A DNA stretch of 64,000 nt from Sphingomonas sp. PP-CE-3G-477 (GCF_003050745.1 NZ_QAOF01000005.1:239309-303308); one strand, 5' to 3'. Counted from the stretch's first letter, positions 39,804 to 49,476 are shown. Numbers and translations are program-made. The notes: generated by a model not told the origin, from the sequence alone.

Positions 39804-42314
39804 ATGAAACGTCTTCCCCTGATCGCCCCGAACCCGCCGCGCCTGAGCGAGCATCTCGATGCGCTGCGCCGCGTCGAGGAGTCGGGGGTGTTCAGCAACA
39901 ATGGCCCGGAGGTGCGCGCGTTCGAGGCAGGCGTGACCGAGACGCTGTTCGGCGGCCACGGCGCCAGCCTCGCGGTCGGCAGCGCGACGCTCGGCCTGAT
40001 GCTCGCGATCCGTCACGCATCGGGCATGCGGACGGGTAACCTCGACCCCAAGCCCGGCACGCTGGCGCTGATGCCCGCGATGACGTTCGCCGCGACCGCA
40101 CAGGCGGCGGCATGGGCGGGTCTGACGCCGCTGATCTGCGATATCGATCCCGACGACTGGGGCGCATGCGCGCGCGACGAGGAGCGGCTGCTGCACCGCC
40201 ACGGCGATCGGATCGGCGTGGTCGTGCCCTATGCCACCTTCGGCAACGCGATCGACCTCGATCGGTACGCGCATTACCAGAGGCGCTACGGCGTCGGCAT
40301 CGTGATCGACGCGGCGTCTTCGCTCGGCACGCGCGACGACGCGGGCGAGGGGTTCGGCGCGCGCGCGCCGTTCGCGGTGGTCCACTCGATGCACGCGACC
40401 AAGACGTTCGCGGTCGGGGAGGGCGGGCTGGTCCACAGCGGCGACGTCGACCTGATCGCGACGCTGCGCGCGATGGGCAATTTCGGGTTCGAAGGCAGCC
40501 GCAACGCGACCCTGCCCGGCATCAACGCCAAGCTGCCCGAGATCCTCGCGATCATGGCACAGGCCAAGCTCTCCGAGATCGACTCCATCACCGCGCACCG
40601 CGCCCATCTCGAAGCGACCTACCGCGAGACGCTCGCGACGTTCCAGCTCCAGGCGGTCTCGGGCCAGCGCCGCGCGATGCAGTTCATGCCCGTGCTGCTG
40701 CCCGAGCGTCTCGCGCATCACCGCGACGCGATCGTCGAGGGGATCGAGGCACAGGGCATCGGCTGCGGCCGGTATTTCAGCCCGCATCTCGGCGAACAGC
40801 CCTGGTTCCAGGCGACCGCGGTGATCGAGGCGACGCCCGTCGCGGACAGGATCGCCGGGCGCATGCTGTCGTTGCCGATCACCGATGCGATGACCGTCGC
40901 GGATGTGCAGCGCGCGGCGGGTGCGGTGGTGAACGCCTGCGCGGCGATCGTCCGGCCGCGCGATCGGCGTGCCTCGGTGCGCGGTGCTGGGGGCACGGTC
41001 GCGTCGGTGATCGTGATCGGCGGCGGTCCGGCGGGGACGGCGATGCTGACCTCCGCGACCAAGCGCGGCCTGCTGCCCGATCTCGCCGCGTCGGGGCTGA
41101 TGGTGATCGAGCGCGGTGGCGCGATCGGCGGCGGGCAACTCGGCCGTTACGCGATCACCTCCGATTCGACCGCGGATACCTTCCTGAGCAGCGTGCGCGA
41201 CAATATTCATCCCGAACTCGCGCGGCTGGTGGATCATCCCGCCGGGCGTGCGGTAGCCGCGCATCAGAACGCGCTCGGCGTGCCGCTAGCCGAGGTCGGC
41301 CCGTTGCTGCGCGCCACCGGCGACCGGCTGACCGATATCGTCCGCGAAAACGGCGGAACAGTGCTGGTCGGGCACGAGGCGCTCGGCGTGAAGCGGGTCG
41401 GCGACGCGCTGTGGAGCGTACAGCTCCGACGCGTGGCCGACGGTCATGTCTTCGAACAGGTCGCGTCCAGCGTCGTCGTCGCGACCGGCGGCCATCAGCC
41501 GCTCGATCGGCTCGCGACGCAGCGTGTCGCCGGCGCGCGCCTGATCGATCTCGCATCGGGCAAGCTGCTGCAATCGGACGATGTCCTGACGCTCGGTGGC
41601 TTCGACAAGGTCGTCGATCTGCTCGCGGGCAAGCGCAACCCGCGGATCGCGGTGATCGGCGGGTCGACCAGCGCGCTGACGACGATCGCGCTGTTGTTGA
41701 AGAGCCAGCCCGCGTTGCCGCTCGGCGCCGGCGCCATCACCTTGCTGCACCGGCGACCGCTACGCCCCTTCTACCATTCGGCGGCGGCCGCGCATGCCGA
41801 AGGGTTCACCGATTTCGGTCCCGACGACATCTGCCCGGTGTCGGGCTTCGTCTATCGCCTCGCCGGATTCCGCCTCGAGGCCCGCGAACTCGTCGTCCGG
41901 ATGCTCGGGATCGATGGCCGCGTACCCGATCCACGCGTCGCGCTTCACCGGATCGCAGGCGACGACGATGCCGGCGCCCGCGCGTATATCGAACAGGCGG
42001 ACATCGTCATCGCCGCGCTCGGCTACCGCCCGATCGCGATCCCGATCGCGGACCGTGACGGCAGCCCGATAGCCTTGGCGGCGCATGACGGCCGGCCGAT
42101 GGTCGATCGGCACTGCCGAATCATGGATGCTGCCGGCATGCCGATCGCCGGGCTCTATGGCTTGGGACTCGCGGCCGGTTTCGTGCCCTGGGGCCCGCTC
42201 GGCGGCGAATGCAGCTTCACCGGGCAGGCCAACGGCCTGTGGCTCTGGCAGAACGCGGTCGGATCGATGATCGTCGACCAGGTGATGGAAGCGCAGGTAA
42301 AGGCCGCCGCCTGA
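39804..42314 (+). CDS. DegT/DnrJ/EryC1-type aminotransferase fused to an FAD/NAD(P)-binding oxidoreductase
   Basis: An 836-residue two-domain protein. Residues about 1-385 are a sugar-aminotransferase fold: VFSNNGPEVRAFEAG, PAMTFAATAQAAAWAG, VIDAASSLG (Asp169 for the PLP ring nitrogen) and HATKTFAVGEGG (Lys200, the PLP lysine). Residues about 400-836 are a flavoprotein: VIVIGGGPAG (406-411) for FAD, VVATGGHQP (560-566), and a second nucleotide motif IAVIGGSTSA (619-624), like N-hydroxylating monooxygenases. The substrate is unknown; no sugar-nucleotide or NRPS genes adjoin. The start ATG lacks a strong ribosome site. Confidence 0.8.
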   Translation: MKRLPLIAPNPPRLSEHLDALRRVEESGVFSNNGPEVRAFEAGVTETLFGGHGASLAVGSATLGLMLAIRHASGMRTGNLDPKPGTLALMPAMTFAATAQAAAWAGLTPLICDIDPDDWGACARDEERLLHRHGDRIGVVVPYATFGNAIDLDRYAHYQRRYGVGIVIDAASSLGTRDDAGEGFGARAPFAVVHSMHATKTFAVGEGGLVHSGDVDLIATLRAMGNFGFEGSRNATLPGINAKLPEILAIMAQAKLSEIDSITAHRAHLEATYRETLATFQLQAVSGQRRAMQFMPVLLPERLAHHRDAIVEGIEAQGIGCGRYFSPHLGEQPWFQATAVIEATPVADRIAGRMLSLPITDAMTVADVQRAAGAVVNACAAIVRPRDRRASVRGAGGTVASVIVIGGGPAGTAMLTSATKRGLLPDLAASGLMVIERGGAIGGGQLGRYAITSDSTADTFLSSVRDNIHPELARLVDHPAGRAVAAHQNALGVPLAEVGPLLRATGDRLTDIVRENGGTVLVGHEALGVKRVGDALWSVQLRRVADGHVFEQVASSVVVATGGHQPLDRLATQRVAGARLIDLASGKLLQSDDVLTLGGFDKVVDLLAGKRNPRIAVIGGSTSALTTIALLLKSQPALPLGAGAITLLHRRPLRPFYHSAAAAHAEGFTDFGPDDICPVSGFVYRLAGFRLEARELVVRMLGIDGRVPDPRVALHRIAGDDDAGARAYIEQADIVIAALGYRPIAIPIADRDGSPIALAAHDGRPMVDRHCRIMDAAGMPIAGLYGLGLAAGFVPWGPLGGECSFTGQANGLWLWQNAVGSMIVDQVMEAQVKAAA

Positions 42315-42341
42315 TCGGACGGCCCCCTGGCAGACGTCGGG

Positions 42342-43046
42342 TTACACCTTTGCGGCGTAGATCATCCGGCCGGCACCGAGCCGTGCGAACACCTGGTCGA
42401 GATCGCGCTCGCCGACTGCGAAGCACCCCTGGCTGCGACCCAGCATGCCGTGGCTCTCGATCATGTCCTTGTTCGCATACCACGCCGAATGCACCACGAT
42501 CGCACGATCGAGCGCATTGTCGTTGGTCGGGTCGAGCCCGATCAGGCGCTGCGAGCGGCCATGCTTGCCGACATAATAATCGTCGGTGACGAACGCGCCC
42601 TCGGACGAGGCGTTCGAGCCGAAGCGGTTCGAGAAGCGCTCCAGATACCCAGTATGCGCCGGATCCGAGCCGCTGCCGTGCGCGACCAGCAACGAAGTGC
42701 TGCGCCCGCTGGCGAGATCGATGAAGTGGAAGCGCGGCTTGCCCGACGGTGCCGCGAAATCGGCGATCGCGATGCGGTCGTGATGCTGGATGCGGCTGCC
42801 GTGACGGCTCAGCGACGCCATTGCCTGGCGCAGCAGATCGGGACGGACCACCTTCGGCGACGTCAGTGCGACCGTCGTCCGCGGCAGCGGTGGCTGCGTC
42901 ATCGGCTTCAGATCACGTGCGGTCAGCGGACGTCCGAGACGCGTCGTCGCCGACACTGCCCCCGGCACCGCCAGAGCCCCCGCCAATACCAAACCATTCT
43001 TCAGAAGCGCGCGTCGTTCGCGCACAAGACCTTGCTCGTCGTGCAT
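42342..43046 (-). CDS. Murein L,D-transpeptidase catalytic-domain family protein
   Basis: A 234-residue exported protein (start ATG 43046). A twin-arginine-like start (RERRALLKNGLVLAGALAVPG) is followed by a YkuD_2-type domain with HFIDLASGRST, SNRFGSNASSEGAF, and the catalytic HGMLGRSQGCFAV with the active Cys. Family members cross-link or anchor in peptidoglycan; the exact reaction is inferred. Divergent from another L,D-transpeptidase gene 200 bases away. Confidence 0.88.
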   Translation of the reverse strand: MHDEQGLVRERRALLKNGLVLAGALAVPGAVSATTRLGRPLTARDLKPMTQPPLPRTTVALTSPKVVRPDLLRQAMASLSRHGSRIQHHDRIAIADFAAPSGKPRFHFIDLASGRSTSLLVAHGSGSDPAHTGYLERFSNRFGSNASSEGAFVTDDYYVGKHGRSQRLIGLDPTNDNALDRAIVVHSAWYANKDMIESHGMLGRSQGCFAVGERDLDQVFARLGAGRMIYAAKV

Positions 43047-43251
43047 CGATTTTCCCGAAATTGCCCCATTTCTTGGAGACCCGTATAGCCGATTTTCCGT
43101 GAATATTCTGCAACCATTTCCACTGGTTGTGGGTCCGTTCCCTCGAACTACCCCGGCTTGGGGTCGGTTCGTCGACTCAATCCTCCGACGGCACGTTTTG
43201 ATGAATCGCGCGTTGGGCGAAAATATCGGGGATTCGAGAACGGACGCGACG

Positions 43252-43866
43252 ATGCGCATGATGGCGAACAGGATGGTACGGTCGGTTACGGCAATGGGGC
43301 TGGCCTTGTCGCTATTGGCGGGCGCAACCTCCGCACTCGCCGCGTCGACCGCGACGCTTGCCGCGATGCCGATCGAGCAGGCCGCGACCGAACTGTCGCC
43401 GAACCAGTTCGTCTGGAAGGACAATGGCTCCAGCGAGCCCGTCAGCATCGTCATCAGCCTGCAGGATCAGCGCGCGTTCGTCTATCGCGGGTCGACGATG
43501 ATCGCCGCGACGACGATCTCCAGTGGCAAGGATGGCAAGGACACGCCGGTCGGCACCTATCCGATCCTGCAGAAGAACGCGGTCCATAAGTCGAGCCTTT
43601 ACGACGATGCATCGATGCCGTTCATGCAGCGGCTGACTTGGGACGGCATCGCGATCCATGCGGGCCGCAACCCGGGCTTCCCCGCGTCGCACGGCTGCAT
43701 CCGCGTGCCGCTCGGCTTTGCCAAGCAGTTGTTCGGGGTGACGACGCTGGGGACGACCGTAACGGTGACGGACGATTTCGAGGGTGGGATGATCCCGGAG
43801 GCGCTGGTCGCGGATCAGGAGACGGCCGTAGCGAACCTGCGCCAATCGATCTCGCTGGAGCAGTGA
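43252..43866 (+). CDS. L,D-transpeptidase (YkuD domain)
   Basis: A 204-residue periplasmic enzyme. Signal peptide GLALSLLAGATSALAA; the YkuD domain begins VSIVISLQDQRAFVYRG, includes SSGKDGKDTPVGTYPIL and the catalytic HAGRNPGFPASHGCIRVP with the nucleophilic Cys. It makes 3-3 cross-links or attaches proteins to peptidoglycan. ATG 43252 is preferred; ATG 43201 would add 17 residues ahead of the signal peptide. Confidence 0.9.
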   Translation: MRMMANRMVRSVTAMGLALSLLAGATSALAASTATLAAMPIEQAATELSPNQFVWKDNGSSEPVSIVISLQDQRAFVYRGSTMIAATTISSGKDGKDTPVGTYPILQKNAVHKSSLYDDASMPFMQRLTWDGIAIHAGRNPGFPASHGCIRVPLGFAKQLFGVTTLGTTVTVTDDFEGGMIPEALVADQETAVANLRQSISLEQ

Positions 43867-43901
43867 CCCGGCGATAGGCGAAGGCGGCGCTCTCTTACTC
43901 G

Positions 43902-43955
43902 TTCTCCCGCGAAGGCGGGAGCCCAGGCTGGGTCCTCGCCTTCGCGGGAAAACAA
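43902..43955. repeat. Short family B palindrome
   Basis: TTCTCCCGCGAAGGCGGGAG then CCCAGGCTGGGT and CCTCGCCTTCGCGGG then AAAACAA. It has the ends of the 79-bp elements but lacks their middle. It lies between two converging genes and may end transcription. Confidence 0.75.
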
Positions 43956-43975
43956 ACTTGAGGGCAGGGTAGTAG

Positions 43976-44653
43976 CTAAGCCGCGATCGGGAGCCCAAGC
44001 TCGACCAACCGCGCACGAAAATCCGCCGCATCGGTAAACAGCACTGATTCGATTCCCAATGCCCGCGCCGCCGCCACGTTTGCCGCATTGTCGTCGACGA
44101 ACACGGCCTCCTCCGCCGCCAACCCGAATCGCTCCAGCGCCAGTCGATAGATCGCCGCATCCGGCTTCACCATCTTCTCCTCGCCCGACACGACCACGTC
44201 GCGGAACCGGTCGAACAGATGCGCTTCAAGCGCGCGGAAGGGTGGCCAGAACTCGTGGCTGAAGTTCGTGATTGCGAACAGCGGTACGCCGGCCGCGTCC
44301 AGCTCCTCGACGATCTCGTGCATCCCGCCGATTCGCGCACCGATGCTCTCGTTGAATCGCGGCCCCCAGGCAGCGATCAGGTCGGCATGCTGCGGATACA
44401 GCGCGGCCAGCTCCGCCGAGGTGTCGGCGAAGTCGCGGCCAGCGTCGTGCTGGAAGTGCCAATCGATCGTCACGACGTCGCGCAGGAACGCGTCGAGCGC
44501 CCGATCGTCGTCGATCAGGCGCTCGTACAGGATCCGGGGATCCCAGTCGTAAAGGACACGGCCGACGTCGAAAATGACGGCGGTAATCAGGGCGTTAGCC
44601 CTGGCGTGCCTTGAAGCGACGGTTGGTCTTGTTGATGACGTAGGTACGGCCAC
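43976..44653 (-). CDS. HAD family hydrolase (2-haloacid dehalogenase-like)
   Basis: Haloacid-dehalogenase-fold phosphatase or dehalogenase. The nucleophile loop is [14 protein letters not shown] (Asp nucleophile), motif II is AITNFSHEF, motif [13 protein letters not shown], and motif [12 protein letters not shown]. The residue two after the nucleophile is Gly rather than Asp, as in the YihX/epoxide-hydrolase-like branch. The start is uncertain: the only good in-frame start (GTG 44653) lies inside rpmJ, whose stop is only about 25 bases before the conserved start of the domain. Confidence 0.82.
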   Translation of the reverse strand: MAVPTSSTRPTVASRHARANALITAVIFDVGRVLYDWDPRILYERLIDDDRALDAFLRDVVTIDWHFQHDAGRDFADTSAELAALYPQHADLIAAWGPRFNESIGARIGGMHEIVEELDAAGVPLFAITNFSHEFWPPFRALEAHLFDRFRDVVVSGEEKMVKPDAAIYRLALERFGLAAEEAVFVDDNAANVAAARALGIESVLFTDAADFRARLVELGLPIAA

Positions 44654-44720
44654 GACGACGGATCACGCGGTTATCGCGGTGACGATCCTTGAGCGACTTC
44701 AGGGAATTGCGGATCTTCAT
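44595..44720 (-). CDS. rpmJ: 50S ribosomal protein L36, zinc-free form
   Basis: A 41-residue basic protein: [20 protein letters not shown], then [21 protein letters not shown]. It lacks the C/C/C/H zinc ligands, so it is the C-minus (YkgO-like) form, which in many alphaproteobacteria is the only copy. It overlaps the HAD gene start region. Confidence 0.95.
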   Translation of the reverse strand: MKIRNSLKSLKDRHRDNRVIRRRGRTYVINKTNRRFKARQG

Positions 44721-44877
44721 GATCGATTCGCTTCTTTTCAAATCTAGGTGTGCGGAAAGACGGGATCGCCTAATGGCGGGGTGTGTCCAAGTCAAGCAAC
44801 GGACACGCTCATACCATCCGGGAACCCACTCGGCTGGTCCGAGCGTTACTATAGCGCAACATTCTAAGGAAGTCCCG

Positions 44878-45504
44878 ATGGCGGTTCGTTCGATCCTGGT
44901 CCTGGCGCTAGCAAGCGCATCCCTCACCGCGTGCGCGACCGGCCCGTCGCTGCCGCCAACCGAGGTGCTGCGCTATCATCTCGGCGAGCCGATCGACCGC
45001 GGTACCATCGCCGTCCAGCCGCTGACCGCCGGCGGCCCGGCCAGCATCGAGTTCAAGACCTATGCCGCCGCCGTGCAGGGGCAGTTGCTCCAGGCCGGCT
45101 ACAGCGTCCCCGCACCCGGCACGAAGCCGCTGCTGGTCGCCACCGTAGGCTTCACCCGCACCACGCAGGCAGCCCCCCCCAAGCAGTCGCCTTTCAGCAT
45201 CGGCATCGGTGGCGGCGGCTTCAGCGGGGGCGGTGGTCGTCGCGGCGGCGGTGGCGGCGTCGGGCTCGGCGGCGGGGTCGGCTTCCCGATCGGCGGCGGT
45301 GGCAGCACCGCGATCCTCGTCTCCGAACTGTCGGTGACGATCAAGCGCAGCGCCGACCAGTCGCCCGTCTGGGAAGGCCGCGCCCAGTCGTTCGCCGACG
45401 CCCGCAAGGCCGACGCGACGACCGATATCCAGGCCGGAAAGCTTGCACGCGCGCTCTTCGCAGGCTTCCCCGGCGAGTCCGGTCGCACTATCCAGGTGAA
45501 ATGA
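44878..45504 (+). CDS. DUF4136-like lipoprotein
   Basis: A 208-residue protein with a lipoprotein signal ([11 protein letters not shown], lipobox LTAC). The mature part has DUF4136-like strands ([34 protein letters not shown]) and a glycine-rich stretch (residues about 105-140). These are outer-membrane or periplasmic proteins of unknown role. Its stop overlaps the next start (ATGA). Confidence 0.8.
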   Translation: MAVRSILVLALASASLTACATGPSLPPTEVLRYHLGEPIDRGTIAVQPLTAGGPASIEFKTYAAAVQGQLLQAGYSVPAPGTKPLLVATVGFTRTTQAAPPKQSPFSIGIGGGGFSGGGGRRGGGGGVGLGGGVGFPIGGGGSTAILVSELSVTIKRSADQSPVWEGRAQSFADARKADATTDIQAGKLARALFAGFPGESGRTIQVK

Positions 45505-46652
45505 ACGCCCCAAGAGAAGCGAACGCAAACGCCATGAGCCCGACCGTCAACGCTGCCTTCGATGGCGGCAACATCCGTGTTGTCGCCATCGAGGGAGACC
45601 GAATCGACCTGGAGATCGTCACCGATTTCCAGTCCGATTTCTTCCAGTGGTTCTATTTCCGCGTGGCGGGCGCTGCCGGACGGACGCTGACCTACCGTAT
45701 CCTGAATGCGGGCAAGTCGGCCTATCCGTTCGGCTGGCCGGGATACAAGACGCGCGCCAGCACCGATCGCCAGACGTGGCGGATGATCGAGACACGCTAT
45801 GACAATGGCGTGCTCGAATTCGACTTTACCGCCGATACCGATCTCGCCTGGTTCGCGTATTTCGCGCCGTATACAATGGAAATGCACGAGGCACTGGTGG
45901 CGCGCACCGCGCTATTGCCGGGCGTCGCACACCGCGAACTCGGCCAGTCGCTCGACGGGCAGGCGATCGACTGCTTCACGATCGGGTCGGGCCCCAAGCA
46001 GGTCTGGATCTATGGTCGCCAGCACCCCGGCGAATCGATGACCGAATGGTGGATGGAAGGCGCACTGGAGCGGCTGACCGATTCGGCCGATCCGATCACG
46101 GCGGACCTGCTGGCGAAGGCGACTTTCAACGTCGTCCCCAACATGAACCCGGACGGCACGCGCCGCGGTCATCTGCGCACCAATGCCGTCGGGGTGAACC
46201 TCAACCGCGAATGGCACACGCCGACGCCGGAGAAGAGTCCCGAAGTCCTGTTCGTGCGCAACGCGATGGACCTGACCGGCGTCGACGTCGCGATGGACAT
46301 CCACGGCGACGAGGCGATCCCGGCGAATTTCATCGCCGGCTTCGAGGGCATCCCGTCCTGGACCGACGCGCACGGCGAGAAATTCTACGAATACGGCCGT
46401 CGTCTCGCGGCGCACACGCCCGATTTCCAGACCGAGAAGGGCTATCCCAAGTCCGCCCCGGGCTCGGCGAACCTGTCGATGTCGACCAACCAGCTCGCCG
46501 AGCGCTTCGGTGCGGTGTCGATGACGCTGGAAATGCCGTTCAAGGATCACGATGCCAATGCCGATCCCGAGTTCGGCTGGTCGCCCGAGCGCTCGAAACA
46601 GCTTGCTCATGCGATGCTCGAGACGCTTGCCGGCATGATCGACGAAATCTGA
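45501..46652 (+). CDS. M14 family zinc carboxypeptidase (cytosolic type)
   Basis: A 383-residue enzyme related to the Nna1/AGBL-type cytosolic carboxypeptidases found in bacteria. An N-terminal beta domain (FQWFYFRVAG, WPGYKTRAS, FAPYTMEM) precedes the peptidase with zinc motif YGRQHPGESMTEWWMEG (His and Glu ligands), the NVVPNMNPDG loop, RxNxxGVNLNREW, and the third ligand in MDIHGDE; SMTLEMPFKD provides the general base Glu. It removes C-terminal residues; its natural substrate is unknown. Confidence 0.9.
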   Translation: MNAPREANANAMSPTVNAAFDGGNIRVVAIEGDRIDLEIVTDFQSDFFQWFYFRVAGAAGRTLTYRILNAGKSAYPFGWPGYKTRASTDRQTWRMIETRYDNGVLEFDFTADTDLAWFAYFAPYTMEMHEALVARTALLPGVAHRELGQSLDGQAIDCFTIGSGPKQVWIYGRQHPGESMTEWWMEGALERLTDSADPITADLLAKATFNVVPNMNPDGTRRGHLRTNAVGVNLNREWHTPTPEKSPEVLFVRNAMDLTGVDVAMDIHGDEAIPANFIAGFEGIPSWTDAHGEKFYEYGRRLAAHTPDFQTEKGYPKSAPGSANLSMSTNQLAERFGAVSMTLEMPFKDHDANADPEFGWSPERSKQLAHAMLETLAGMIDEI

Positions 46653-46775
46653 GCTGATAACAATGGCTTGGTACGGTCTGGAGGCTTGGGTCCAAGCGCT
46701 GCGGACCGTGCCTAGGCCTAACCTTATCCTAACCTTTGAACCCTTCCGTTCAGTCCCGCCATCGCAGGAGCCCGA

Positions 46776-47462
46776 ATGCCGACCCTAGTCCTGATCCGCC
46801 ACGGCCAGTCCACCTGGAACCTCGAGAACCGCTTCACTGGCTGGTGGGACGTCGACATGACCGCCAAGGGAGAGGCGGAAGCCAAGGCCGCCGGCGAGCT
46901 GATGGCCGCCAAGGGCCTCGATTTCGACCAGACCTTCGTCAGCCTCCAAACGCGGGCCATCAAGACGCTCAACATCGCGCTGGAGGCGATGGGCCGGCTC
47001 TGGCTCCCGGTCGAGAAGGACTGGCGTCTCAACGAGCGTCACTACGGCGGCCTTACCGGCCTCGACAAGGCCGAGACCGCAGCCAAGCACGGCGATGCGC
47101 AGGTCCATATCTGGCGCCGCAGCTTCGACGTCCCGCCGCCCGTACTCGACGACGGCAGCGAGTTCGACCTGTCGAAAGACCGGCGTTACGACGGCATCGC
47201 GATCCCCAGGACCGAGAGCCTCAAGGACACCATCGCCCGCGTCCTCCCCTATTGGGACGAACGGATCGCCCCCGCGTTGAAGGATGGCCAGCGTATCCTG
47301 ATCTCCGCCCACGGCAACTCGCTCCGCGCGCTGGTCAAGCACCTCTCGAACATCCCCGACGACGAGATCACCAGCCTCGAGATCCCGACCGGCCAGCCGA
47401 TCGTCTACGAACTCGACGCCGACCTGAACGCAACGGACCGCTATTACCTCAGCGAGCGCTGA
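46776..47462 (+). CDS. gpmA: 2,3-bisphosphoglycerate-dependent phosphoglycerate mutase
   Basis: Glycolytic interconversion of 3- and 2-phosphoglycerate. The 228-residue protein has the phosphohistidine signature [20 protein letters not shown] (active His9), [20 protein letters not shown]-type loop and [15 protein letters not shown] with the second catalytic His. Length and order are those of dPGM. Confidence 0.96.
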   Translation: MPTLVLIRHGQSTWNLENRFTGWWDVDMTAKGEAEAKAAGELMAAKGLDFDQTFVSLQTRAIKTLNIALEAMGRLWLPVEKDWRLNERHYGGLTGLDKAETAAKHGDAQVHIWRRSFDVPPPVLDDGSEFDLSKDRRYDGIAIPRTESLKDTIARVLPYWDERIAPALKDGQRILISAHGNSLRALVKHLSNIPDDEITSLEIPTGQPIVYELDADLNATDRYYLSER

Positions 47463-47484
47463 CACCGCCCCGCAAGCGACACCA

Positions 47485-47582
47485 CCCCGGCGAAGGCCGG
47501 GGCCCAATTGGAAAGGTGGCAGTAACGGAGCGCCGCCACCGGTTAGCTCCGTTTCTCAATTGGACCCCGGCCTCTGCCGGGG
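47485..47582 (-). repeat. 98-bp palindromic element, family A copy 3 (inverted)
   Basis: Same 98 bases in the opposite orientation to copy 1: read on the minus strand the middle is GCTAACCGG, then GCTCCGTTACTGCCACCTTT, near-identical to copy 1. Outer arms CCCCGGCGAAGGCCGGGG and CCCCGGCCTCTGCCGGGG. Located between gpmA and purE. Confidence 0.9.
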
Positions 47583-47678
47583 AGATGCGGTTTTACGTAG
47601 CACTTACTGCCCACCAACAACATTGCTCAATCCCCGCCACGTCGCTAGGCACGGCGCTCCTTGAATCAGGGGGCGATC

Positions 47679-48155
<477 letters not shown>

Positions 48156-48166
48156 AAGACGCTGAC

Positions 48167-49234
48167 ATGACGCCGCTTCCCCCCGGATCGACCATCGGCA
48201 TCCTCGGTGGAGGCCAGCTCGGCCGCATGCTCGCGACCGCCGCGGCGCAGCTCGGCTATCACACGCACGTCCTCGCGCCCGACCAGGAGAGCGTTGCCGC
48301 ACAGTCCGCCTCGACGATGACGCGCGCCGACTATCACAACCGCATCGTCCTCGCAGACTTCGCCGACGCCTGCGACGTCATCACCTACGAGTTCGAGAAC
48401 ATCGCGGTCGAGCCCGTGGAATGGCTCGCAGACCGCGTCCCCGTCCACCCGAGCCCCCGCGCGCTCCGCGTCGCCCAGGAGCGGATCGGCGAAAAACGCT
48501 TCGTGGAGAGCGTCGGCGGCCGTCCGGCACCGTGGGCCGCGGTCGACAGCCTCGAAAGCCTGCAAGCGGGCCTGGAGACGATCGGCACCCCCGCCATCCT
48601 CAAGACCGCCCGCTTCGGCTATGACGGCAAGGGCCAGGTCAAGATCGACACTCCGGATGGTGCGCAAGCCGCCTGGGACACGATCGGCGGCCCCGCGGTA
48701 CTCGAAGCCTTCGTACCGTTCGAGCACGAGTTCTCGATCCTGATCGCCCGGGGCATCGACGGCAGCATCGCGCGCTACGACCCGCCGCTCAACGTCCACC
48801 GCGACGCGATCCTCCGGCATTCCACTGTGCCCGCACCCGCCGAGGTACTGGCCCAAGCCGACGAAGCCGCCGCGCTGGCGCAGCGGATCGCCGCCGAACT
48901 CGACTATGTCGGCGTGCTGGCGTGCGAGTTCTTCGTCGGCGCCGACGGCCCGGTCTTCAACGAGATGGCCCCCCGCGTGCACAATTCCGGCCACTGGACG
49001 ATCGAAGGCGCCGAATGCTCGCAATTCGAAAACCACATCCGCGCGATCTGCGGGCTGCCGCTCGGCGCGACGACGCTGACCGGGCGCGAAGCGACGATGG
49101 AAAACCTGATCGGTTCGGACGCGGATCGTTGGGTGGAGTTGCTCGCCGAGCCCAGCGCGCACCTGCACTTGTATGGCAAGGGTACCGCACGGCCGGGGCG
49201 GAAGATGGGTCACGTCACCCGGATCCGCCGCTAA
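48167..49234 (+). CDS. purK: N5-carboxyaminoimidazole ribonucleotide synthase
   Basis: ATP-grasp ligase that carboxylates aminoimidazole ribonucleotide. The 355-residue protein begins with a Rossmann-like GILGGGQLGRMLA, has ATP-binding LKTARFGYDGKGQ and ILEAFVPFEHEFS-type strands (VLEAFVPFEHEFS), and the active-site NEMAPRVHNSGHWTIEG. Forms a purEK operon. It is the last core gene before the genomic island. Confidence 0.96.
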   Translation: MTPLPPGSTIGILGGGQLGRMLATAAAQLGYHTHVLAPDQESVAAQSASTMTRADYHNRIVLADFADACDVITYEFENIAVEPVEWLADRVPVHPSPRALRVAQERIGEKRFVESVGGRPAPWAAVDSLESLQAGLETIGTPAILKTARFGYDGKGQVKIDTPDGAQAAWDTIGGPAVLEAFVPFEHEFSILIARGIDGSIARYDPPLNVHRDAILRHSTVPAPAEVLAQADEAAALAQRIAAELDYVGVLACEFFVGADGPVFNEMAPRVHNSGHWTIEGAECSQFENHIRAICGLPLGATTLTGREATMENLIGSDADRWVELLAEPSAHLHLYGKGTARPGRKMGHVTRIRR

Positions 49235-49290
49235 AGGCTCCCCATCAGGGGGATACCCCCCAATTCCGTTAGAGACTCCCTGCGTTCGCC

Positions 49291-49343
49291 CTGAGCGAAG
49301 TCGAAGGGTGTGCCCCAAGCGAAGGTGCTTCGACTTCGCTCAG
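49291..49343. repeat. Inverted repeat, possible purK terminator
   Basis: CTGAGCGAAGTCGAAG at 49291-49306 and its exact reverse complement CTTCGACTTCGCTCAG at 49328-49343. This is another palindrome type widely seen in sphingomonad intergenic DNA. It can form a long hairpin after purK, followed by GGGTTTTGGG. Confidence 0.8.
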
Positions 49344-49417
49344 CACCAACGGGTTTTGGGCAGCATTATGCGTTCCTCAGAGAGTAGGACGGCAGTGCTG
49401 ATCACAAGGTGAGAAAA

Positions 49418-49464
49418 TGGTGCCCGGAGACGGGGTCGAACCGCCGACACTGCGATTTTCAGTC
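49418..49464 (-). other. Attachment site: 3' half of tRNA-Phe (attL)
   Basis: Read on the minus strand: anticodon loop CTGAAAA (GAA, Phe), stem TCGCA, variable GTGTC, T-arm GGCGG-TTCGACC-CCGTC, acceptor TCCGGGC, A, CCA. The 5' side of the anticodon stem does not pair (ACAGA instead of TGCGA), so the gene is cut just before the anticodon loop. This is the classic leftover of tyrosine-integrase insertion into a tRNA gene. Confidence 0.85.
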
Positions 49465-49476
49465 TGTTGCTTCGTT

